A DNA stretch of 64,000 nucleotides from Anaerocolumna sp047777345 (GTDB taxonomy: Bacteria > Bacillota > Clostridia > Lachnospirales > Lachnospiraceae): contig JBKEEJ010000001.1 in assembly GCA_047777345.1 (NCBI GenBank), forward strand, positions 248,001-312,000, in the 5' to 3' direction. The position numbers were made by a program, and so were the translations under genes. How positions within the stretch are numbered: the first letter of the stretch is position 1; each line of letters opens with the position of its first letter. The notes under the pieces are model-generated. The model did not search any database. It was not told the origin of the DNA and saw only the letters and a program-made list of their open reading frames with translations. Positions 57,917 to 64,000 of the stretch are shown here, piece by piece.

Positions 57917-59824
57917 ATGAATGTAATTTCTGCATTAATACTTTTTCCATTGGCAGCATCTGTTTTCATTTTTCTTACGAAAAACGAAAGAGTGAGAAAT
58001 ACCTTAGTTATAGTCAGTGCGTTTATTGTGGCACTGTTGACCCTGTGGGTAACGGCAAAGTATTTCCGGAATGGAACTGTTTTTACTCCGGTTCACTCTG
58101 AATTTATTGATTACCTGATGATGGGAGTAGAGGCACTGCTTGCTGTTTACATTGTAATTGCGGGTTTTAAAAACAAAAAGTATATTGTATCCATATTCGC
58201 ATGTTTACAGACACCTTTAATTCTGTGGTTTGAATTGACGAGAATGTCTGATATTGCGGTTGAAAACATTATAGTTTTTGATAAGCTTACGGCAATTATG
58301 GTTTTAATCGTAGGTATTATCGGCAGCTTAATCTGCCTTTATGCCGTTGGTTATATGAAATGGTATCATACCCATCATGATTATCCGGAAAGAAAAAATT
58401 TCTTTTTGTCTGTTTTATTTCTGTTTTTGTCCGCCATGTTCGGACTGGTTCTAAGCAATGATTTGATCTGGTTATATTTTTGCTGGGAAATAACGACGTT
58501 TTGCTCTTATCTGCTGATTGGCTATACCAAGACGGAAGAAGCAAAAAACAATTCTTTTCTGGCTTTGGCAATCAATTTAGGCGGCGGTCTTGCCTTTGCT
58601 GCTGCCATAGTTTTTGTGGGAATTAAATTTAACACTTTGGAATTATCTTCATTAACCAGCATGAAACCGGAAGCTGTGGTAATGATTCCGGTATTCCTTC
58701 TTTCTATTGCCGCACTTACGAAATCGGCACAGATGCCTTTTTCGTCCTGGCTTCTTGGTGCCATGGTGGCTCCGACACCGTCCTCTGCCTTGTTACATTC
58801 GGCAACTATGGTTAAGGCTGGAGTTTACCTGATTATCCGTCTGGCTCCTTTGCTTGGAACAAGTGCGGTAGGCAATATGGTAACCGGAATTGGCTGTGTT
58901 ACATTTTTAATCTGTTCTTTAATTGCCATTTCCCAAAGTGACGGGAAAAAAATACTTGCCTATTCCACATTATCCAATCTGGGCCTTATTGTAATTTGCG
59001 CCAGCGTAGGAACTCAGGAATCTATTTGGGCGGCAATTTTACTTATTATTTTCCATGCCATTTCCAAGTCCTTGCTGTTTTTATCCGTTGGTTCCATTGA
59101 ACATCAGATTGGCAGCAGAAATGTGGAAGATATGGATGTTTTGCTTCATGTGTCCAGAAAACTTTCCTTATATATGATAATTGGGATTGCAGGTATGTTT
59201 TTGGCTCCATTTGGCATGCTTATTTCTAAATGGGTTGCCATGAAGGCCTTTATTGATGCGAATCATATTCTTACGGTTATTATTATTGCATTTGGCAGTG
59301 CTTCCACCCTTTTTTACTGGACAAAGTGGATGGGGAAACTGGTATCCAATGCCAATGCGAAGAATACAAGAAAACATAGATTTTTTGCCGAAGAGGAAAT
59401 ACCTATCTTTATTCAGGCAGTCCTTGTGGTGGTGTCCTGTTTTGGTTTTCCCCTGATTTCCAAATATGCTGTGGTGCCATATCTTACTGGAATTTATGGA
59501 GCGGATGTGGTTGCTCCCATTGGCTCCGGCGACGTGAAAATAATGATTATTATGCTTGGAATGCTGCTTGTTATTCCCATTAGTTTTATTCCGATTTACA
59601 AACAGGACAAAAGAAGAATTGTTCCCATGTATATGGCAGGGGAAAATACCGGGGATAATGAAAGCTTTACTGGTTTTAGCGGAGAGGTACGTAAAGTCGA
59701 ATTGCGGAACTGGTATTTAGAGAGCTATTTTGGGACAAGGAGACTGGCATTCTGGTCCAATATAGTTGCAATCGGTGTTTTATGTTCCGGTGTAATATTT
59801 CTTATTGGAGGATTTGCAAAATAA
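57917..59824 (+). CDS. echA: Ech hydrogenase subunit EchA (antiporter-like, NuoL-type)
   Basis: A 635-residue integral membrane protein. ATG 57917 has AAGGTG upstream. About fifteen or more hydrophobic segments are present, with the proton-transporter core FDKLTAIMVLIVGIIGSLICLYAVGYM, WEITTFCSYLLIGY (key Glu) and TKSAQMPFSSWLLGAMVAPTPSSALLHSATMVKAGVYL (key Lys/His), all typical of NuoL/MrpA-like subunits. It couples H2 formation or ferredoxin reduction to ion translocation. It overlaps echB by one base. Confidence 0.92.
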   Translation: MNVISALILFPLAASVFIFLTKNERVRNTLVIVSAFIVALLTLWVTAKYFRNGTVFTPVHSEFIDYLMMGVEALLAVYIVIAGFKNKKYIVSIFACLQTPLILWFELTRMSDIAVENIIVFDKLTAIMVLIVGIIGSLICLYAVGYMKWYHTHHDYPERKNFFLSVLFLFLSAMFGLVLSNDLIWLYFCWEITTFCSYLLIGYTKTEEAKNNSFLALAINLGGGLAFAAAIVFVGIKFNTLELSSLTSMKPEAVVMIPVFLLSIAALTKSAQMPFSSWLLGAMVAPTPSSALLHSATMVKAGVYLIIRLAPLLGTSAVGNMVTGIGCVTFLICSLIAISQSDGKKILAYSTLSNLGLIVICASVGTQESIWAAILLIIFHAISKSLLFLSVGSIEHQIGSRNVEDMDVLLHVSRKLSLYMIIGIAGMFLAPFGMLISKWVAMKAFIDANHILTVIIIAFGSASTLFYWTKWMGKLVSNANAKNTRKHRFFAEEEIPIFIQAVLVVVSCFGFPLISKYAVVPYLTGIYGADVVAPIGSGDVKIMIIMLGMLLVIPISFIPIYKQDKRRIVPMYMAGENTGDNESFTGFSGEVRKVELRNWYLESYFGTRRLAFWSNIVAIGVLCSGVIFLIGGFAK

Positions 59825-60684
59825 TGTTTATAGTAAAAGTAATTGGAATATTGATTTTAGCACCCTTAGTTGGAGGACTTCTTACCGGTTTTGACCGGAT
59901 GATTACGGCTAGAATGCAGGGAAGGCAGGGGCCTCCTGTATTACAGCCTTTTTACGATGTATTGAAACTGATTCAAAAAGAATCCATCGAAGTTAATTTA
60001 ATGCATCGCTTTTATGTGTATATATCCCTCATATTTGTTATGTTAACTACGGTTATTATGCTGACGGGGGGAGATATATTACTGGCCGTTTTTGCCCTGA
60101 CTTTAGGATCCATATTTTTTGTACTGGGAGGATACGCTTCCAATTCCCCTTACAGTCTGGTCGGCTCGGAAAGAGAACTTCTTCAGATGATGTGTTATGA
60201 GCCTATGGTTTTGCTTACGGGAATTGGTCTGTATTATATTGACAATAGTTTTTTTATTAAAGATATGGTAAATGTTAAGACTCCTCCTATTATTTATCTG
60301 CCGGGAATTTTTCTGGGTTTGCTGTTTATTCTTACTTTTAAGCTCAGAAAATCCCCTTTTGATTTCAGCATGGGGCATCATGGTCATCAGGAAATTGTCC
60401 AGGGAATTACTACCGAATATTCCGGAAGGGATTTGGCGGTAATTGAAATTACTCACTGGTATGAGGTGGTAATTGCTCTGACCCTTGTGTTTGTATTTTT
60501 CGTATTTAATTCTTCAGTCAGTTATATCTTTGCTGGAATTGCGTGTATTTTGGCATATTTTTTGGAAATTTTAATTGACAACGCAGTTGCCAGAACAAAA
60601 TGGCAGTTTGCCTTAAAATCCAGCTGGCTTGTAACTGCTGTTTTGGGAACGGTAAACTTAGTTATTTTATCATTCTTTAAATAA
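59824..60684 (+). CDS. echB: Ech hydrogenase subunit EchB (NuoH-like)
   Basis: A 286-residue membrane protein. Its ATG shares the last base of the echA stop (TAATG), so translation is coupled. The NuoH family segments are PLVGGLLTGFDRMITARMQGRQGPPVLQPFYD near the N-terminus, LVGSERELLQMMCYEPM in the centre, and LRKSPFDFSMGHHGHQEIVQGITTEYSG near residue 180. It anchors the hydrogenase module in the membrane and lies at the junction of electron and ion transfer. About eight transmembrane helices. Confidence 0.92.
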   Translation: MFIVKVIGILILAPLVGGLLTGFDRMITARMQGRQGPPVLQPFYDVLKLIQKESIEVNLMHRFYVYISLIFVMLTTVIMLTGGDILLAVFALTLGSIFFVLGGYASNSPYSLVGSERELLQMMCYEPMVLLTGIGLYYIDNSFFIKDMVNVKTPPIIYLPGIFLGLLFILTFKLRKSPFDFSMGHHGHQEIVQGITTEYSGRDLAVIEITHWYEVVIALTLVFVFFVFNSSVSYIFAGIACILAYFLEILIDNAVARTKWQFALKSSWLVTAVLGTVNLVILSFFK

Positions 60685-60726
60685 GTAAAAATAAGTGCGT
60701 AAGCACGTTGGACGGGAGCATAAGTT

Positions 60727-61182
60727 ATGAAGTTTATTAAAAAATCACCTTGGATTTTACATTATGATGGTTCCAGCTGCAATGGTTGTGACATTGAAGT
60801 GCTTGCCTGTCTTACACCTTTATACGATTTGGAACGTTTCGGTGCTATTAATACGGGAAATCCGAAACATGCGGATATTTTATTAATAACAGGTAGTGTA
60901 AATGAGCAGAATATACCGGTTGTCAAGCAATTGTACGAACAAATGGCAGAACCAAAAGTTGTGGTGGCAATTGGTATTTGTGCCACATCCGGCGGAATTT
61001 TTTCCGAATGTTACAATGTTGTGGGCGGAGTAGACAAAGTATTGCCGGTGGATGTCTATGTGCCGGGCTGTGCAGCCAGACCGGAAGCGATTATTGACGG
61101 CGTGGAAAAAGCACTTGCCATACTGGAAGAAAAACAAAAAACAGCCAGGAAAAAGAAGGCTAAAGCAAAAAAATCAGAGTGA
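60727..61182 (+). CDS. echC: Ech hydrogenase small subunit EchC (NuoB-like)
   Basis: A 151-residue soluble subunit. The four Cys ligands of the proximal 4Fe-4S cluster are visible: CNGC at 18-21, GICATSG (~85) and PGCAARPEA (~115). It passes electrons between the ferredoxin-like subunit and the NiFe site. The C-terminal ~25 residues are rich in Lys (KKAKAKKSE), an odd, probably disordered tail. ACGGGAG lies upstream as RBS. Confidence 0.93.
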   Translation: MKFIKKSPWILHYDGSSCNGCDIEVLACLTPLYDLERFGAINTGNPKHADILLITGSVNEQNIPVVKQLYEQMAEPKVVVAIGICATSGGIFSECYNVVGGVDKVLPVDVYVPGCAARPEAIIDGVEKALAILEEKQKTARKKKAKAKKSE

Positions 61183-61277
61183 AAGAAAATCTAAACAGAA
61201 AGGATACCACATAAGTTCTTTCACTTCTTTATTTGTGGTAATATCGCATGAAAATGTGATATTTATGGGTATGTGTT

Positions 61278-61625
61278 ATGCAGCAGCAAATAGAAACAAT
61301 TTTGTCAGAAGAACTTTTGTCCAGAACTTTACAATTAAAAAATAATGGGTATCGGCTGGTGGCTATAACATGCACCAATAAGGACGGACTTGAACTTACA
61401 TATTCCTTTGACAGAGAATATGATTTTGTAAATCTGAGATTTGTGGTTGATACGGAAACGAAAGTTCATAGTATTACCAGCTTATATTCTTACGCTTTTT
61501 TATATGAGAATGAAATAAAAGAACTTTTTGGAGCTAACATACAGGATATCAGTATTGATTTTAAAAATAATTTATACAAAATACCGGTAAAGACTCCATT
61601 TAATATGAAAAAGGAGGAAAAATAA
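61278..61625 (+). CDS. echD: Ech hydrogenase subunit EchD (NuoC-like)
   Basis: A 115-residue protein related to the 30-kDa NuoC subunit of complex I. Recognisable parts are the NGYRLVAITCTN strand, LTYSFDREYDFVNLRFVVD and IPVKTPFNMKKEEK at the end, with YSYAFLYENEIKELFGANI in the middle as the family's core motif. The stop codon overlaps the start region of echE by one base (TAATG). It is an accessory soluble subunit of the Ech complex. Confidence 0.9.
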   Translation: MQQQIETILSEELLSRTLQLKNNGYRLVAITCTNKDGLELTYSFDREYDFVNLRFVVDTETKVHSITSLYSYAFLYENEIKELFGANIQDISIDFKNNLYKIPVKTPFNMKKEEK

Positions 61626-62704
61626 TGGGCAGCAGAACCGTAATTCCATTTGGTCCCCAGCATCCTGTATTGCCTGAGCCGATTCATTTGGATTTAGTAC
61701 TTGAGGACGAAACAGTTGTGGAAGCAGTTCCAAGAATCGGTTATATTCACAGAGGCCTTGAAAAGCTTGTGGAAAAAAAGGACTTTATGCAATATACTTT
61801 TGTTGCGGAAAGAATCTGCGGAATCTGTTCTTTTATGCACGGTATGGGATATTGTATGACCATTGAAAGCATTATGGATGTGGAGATTCCGGAAAGAGCC
61901 AGATTCTTAAGGACTATCTGGGCGGAACTATCCCGTATCCACAGCCATTTAATGTGGCTGGGCTTTTTGGCTGACGCTTTTGGATTTGAAAGTTTGTTTA
62001 TGCATTCCTGGAGACTGAGAGAGCAGGTTTTGGATATATTTGAAGAGACCACCGGCGGACGGGTTATTTTTTCCGTTTGTGACATAGGTGGGGTAAGAAA
62101 GGATATTGACAATGACACTTTAAAGAAAATATCCCGTATTCTTGAGAATATGAAAAAGGAATTAAAGGAAATAACCGACGTTTTTCTGAACGACGCATCC
62201 GTAAAATATCGTACGAAAGGCATCGGAGTTTTGTCCAAACAAAAGGCTTTTGAGTTAGGCGCAGTAGGACCTATGGCAAAAGCCAGCGGAATCAGTATTG
62301 ATTTAAGAACCCAAGGATATGCGGCTTACGATAAATTAAAGTTTGAGCCTATTATTGAGACAGACGGCGATTCTTATGCCAGGACTTCTGTTCGTATAAG
62401 GGAAATCTTTCAGTCCATTGATTTGATTCAACAGGCCATTGAAATTATTCCGGACGGAGAAATTAAAGTGAAAGTAACCGGTAATCCAAACGGCGAATAT
62501 TTTACCAGGATCGAACAGCCGCGGGGCGAGGTTATTTACTATGCAAAAGCCAACGGAACCAAATTTTTGGACAGAGTAAGGGTAAGAACCCCGACTTTTG
62601 CCAATGTACCTGCTTTACTGGAAACTTTAAAGGGTGTTACGTTGGCGGATGTTCCTATTTTAATACTTACGATTGACCCTTGCATAAGCTGTACGGAACG
62701 CTGA
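61625..62704 (+). CDS. echE: Ech hydrogenase large (NiFe) subunit EchE
   Basis: A 359-residue catalytic subunit. The NiFe site ligands are complete: RICGIC at 63-68 (Cys65, Cys68) and DPCISCTER at the end (Cys353, Cys356). HSHLMWLGFLAD and PRGEVIYYAKANG are other family segments. The protein stops three residues after the last Cys ligand, so there is no C-terminal peptide of the kind that a hydrogenase protease removes. It makes or uses H2 with ferredoxin as partner. Confidence 0.95.
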   Translation: MGSRTVIPFGPQHPVLPEPIHLDLVLEDETVVEAVPRIGYIHRGLEKLVEKKDFMQYTFVAERICGICSFMHGMGYCMTIESIMDVEIPERARFLRTIWAELSRIHSHLMWLGFLADAFGFESLFMHSWRLREQVLDIFEETTGGRVIFSVCDIGGVRKDIDNDTLKKISRILENMKKELKEITDVFLNDASVKYRTKGIGVLSKQKAFELGAVGPMAKASGISIDLRTQGYAAYDKLKFEPIIETDGDSYARTSVRIREIFQSIDLIQQAIEIIPDGEIKVKVTGNPNGEYFTRIEQPRGEVIYYAKANGTKFLDRVRVRTPTFANVPALLETLKGVTLADVPILILTIDPCISCTER

Positions 62705-62728
62705 TTAAATAGATAGGACGGAGGAAGT

Positions 62729-63094
62729 ATGTCAATTTTAAGTATGAGTAAGACCCTCTTTAAAAGTCTGATACATGGATCATATACCGTTTTATATCCC
62801 AAAAAGCAAAAGAAAAATTATGAACGCACCAGAGGCAGAGTAGAAATCGATATTTCCAAATGTATTTACTGCGGTTTATGTCAGAGACGTTGCCCTACCG
62901 GTGCGATTAAAGTAGATAAGGCTGCTGCCACATGGAGTATTGACCGGCTCAAATGTATTCAGTGCAATTATTGCAATGAGGTTTGTCCCAAAAAGTGTTT
63001 ATCCATGGACAATGAATATACCAAACCTTCCTATGGCGGCGTAAGGGATGATTATACCAATGCACGAGTATCCGATAACCAAGAGAATAATTGA
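62729..63094 (+). CDS. echF: Ech hydrogenase ferredoxin subunit EchF
   Basis: A 121-residue protein with two 4Fe-4S motifs, CIYCGLCQRRCPTGAI (~45-60) and CIQCNYCNEVCPKKCL (~75-90), as in NuoI. It carries electrons from soluble ferredoxin to EchC. The N-terminal segment SKTLFKSLIHGSYTVLYP matches the family. GGAGG lies before the ATG. The 3' end overlaps hypA by 35 bp. Confidence 0.94.
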   Translation: MSILSMSKTLFKSLIHGSYTVLYPKKQKKNYERTRGRVEIDISKCIYCGLCQRRCPTGAIKVDKAAATWSIDRLKCIQCNYCNEVCPKKCLSMDNEYTKPSYGGVRDDYTNARVSDNQENN

Positions 63095-63398
63095 AATTGC
63101 CGACGAATATGCTGCGAAAAACAATGCCGACCAGGTTAAAGCGATTAATCTGGTTGTGGGCGACTATTGCGGATACGTAGCCAGTTCCATTGAACTGTAT
63201 TTTGAAATAATTGCGGAAGGAAGCTTATGTGAACACGCCAGGTTAAATATTGAACGTATTAAGCCCAAGCTAAAATGTTCTGTCTGCGGCAAGCTGTTTG
63301 AGAGAAAACCATTTTCTTTCGAATGCCCTTATTGTAAGGGGGAAGGCCAGCCAACAGAAATTGGAAAGGAATTTTACATTAAATCTATAGAAATATGA
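63060..63398 (+). CDS. hypA: hydrogenase maturation nickel metallochaperone HypA
   Basis: A 112-residue protein. I chose ATG 63060 because it gives the obligatory start MHEYPITKRI, in which Met1 and His2 bind nickel; an ATG 12 bp upstream is less likely. The zinc site is CSVC...CPYC (~74-95). It delivers nickel to the large subunit with HypB. The gene overlaps the end of echF, indicating one transcript. Confidence 0.95.
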   Translation: MHEYPITKRIIEIADEYAAKNNADQVKAINLVVGDYCGYVASSIELYFEIIAEGSLCEHARLNIERIKPKLKCSVCGKLFERKPFSFECPYCKGEGQPTEIGKEFYIKSIEI

Positions 63399-63544
63399 CA
63401 AAGATTTCTGAAAACATATGGTTAATATAGGCCTGTTATAAGCTTATCTGGATAGGGGCATCATTTGCCTTATTTATTTTTTGCACCACATAAATTGTTA
63501 TTCGGGGTTAACTATGTATTTGCGGTATTAGAAAGGATTATGAT

Positions 63545-64000
63545 ATGTCAGAAAATAAAGAAATAGAAGTTATGAAGTCTGTTTATGATAAAAATGATGA
63601 GGTAGCGGCAAGGCTTAACGAATCTTTTACCAAAAACGGTATATTTGCCATTAATGTTATGGGAGCTCCGGGAGTAGGTAAAACTTCAACCCTGATTCAG
63701 TTAATCAGGCGCCTGAAAAATGTTACTTCCTATGTAATAGAAGGTGACATAGAAGCAGACTTTGATACGAAAAAACTTACTTCTCTTGGGGTAAAAGCAA
63801 TACAGATTAATACAGGAGGGGCCTGCCACTTAGACTCTCCTTTAATCGAAGAAGCCGCCAGGGATTTGAATTTAAAGGACGGCGTATTGTTTATTGAAAA
63901 TATCGGAAATCTTGTCTGCCCGGCGGAATTCATGATCGGGGAACATGCCAAAATGTTAATAACCACAGTTACGGAAGGCAGCGATAAACCTTATAAATAC
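63545..64000 (+). CDS. hypB: hydrogenase maturation GTPase HypB (3' end outside window)
   Basis: ATG 63545 starts a frame open to the window end (152 codons). The P-loop is GAPGVGKTS (~41-49), followed by VIEGDIEADFDTKKL, INTGGACHLD (metal-site Cys and His) and FIENIGNLVCPAEF, all diagnostic. The N-terminus lacks the His-rich nickel-storage tail of some HypB proteins. It supplies nickel for the Ech large subunit. A ~146-bp gap separates it from hypA. Confidence 0.95.
   Translation, partial: MSENKEIEVMKSVYDKNDEVAARLNESFTKNGIFAINVMGAPGVGKTSTLIQLIRRLKNVTSYVIEGDIEADFDTKKLTSLGVKAIQINTGGACHLDSPLIEEAARDLNLKDGVLFIENIGNLVCPAEFMIGEHAKMLITTVTEGSDKPYKY

Overview
The window looks like the chromosome of an anaerobic, AT-rich Firmicute of the family Lachnospiraceae (Clostridium cluster XIVa type). 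The evidence is the 16S rRNA signature, strong AGGAGG-type ribosome binding sites, many sugar and amino-acid ABC transporters, an Ech-type [NiFe] hydrogenase, a sodium-pump decarboxylase beta subunit, and clostridial families such as the DUF4474 and Csp-like S8 proteins. No database was searched; all calls come from reading motifs and context.

Layout. 1-9.8 kb: aminotransferase end, CDF metal exporter, secreted CAP protein, divergent Fe-S protein and Crp/Fnr regulator, a decayed chemotaxis receptor, metallophosphoesterase, DUF4474 protein, and an OadB/OadG-like pair. 10.3-13.7 kb: a frameshifted GH78 rhamnosidase and endonuclease IV. 13.9-19.5 kb: an rRNA operon in the order 16S-5S-tRNA-like-23S. 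The tRNA-like element resembles tRNA-Ala, but a GNRA-type tetraloop replaces the anticodon loop. 20-27 kb: aldo/keto reductase, GH43 enzyme, an ArsR-type regulator with a C-terminal beta-rich domain, and a sugar ABC transporter. 27.5-34.9 kb: polar amino-acid ABC transporter (binding protein frameshifted), GDPD, MFS transporter, S8 protease, thioesterase. 35-40 kb: IS30-family element, tRNA-Gln, and a type I-C-like CRISPR array without cas genes. The distal end of that array and part of an HxlR gene are duplicated around an IS scar.

40-46.7 kb: Dps, then a four-gene ABC transporter with a CjaA-like (cysteine) binding protein. It is preceded by a promoter, a strong RBS, a 25-codon reading frame with three consecutive Cys codons, and two terminator-like hairpins. 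This looks like a cysteine-responsive attenuator and is the observation I rate highest. Next come a transglutaminase and a membrane-anchored Mrr-like nuclease. 46.8-52.2 kb: acetyltransferase, hydrolase, a CsoR/RcnR/InrS-type metal sensor and a CbiM(N)QO nickel/cobalt transporter. 52.5-57.5 kb: LacI regulator, GH4 glucosidase and BadF-type kinase, all frameshifted in short homopolymers, then a frameshifted ISL3-family element. 57.9-64 kb: echABCDEF-hypA-hypB, running off the end.

The metal transporter, its sensor, Ech hydrogenase and HypA/HypB make a plausible nickel-supply and nickel-use group. At least eight genes carry frameshifts or stops, most as single-base changes in homopolymers, so part of the apparent gene decay may be sequencing error.
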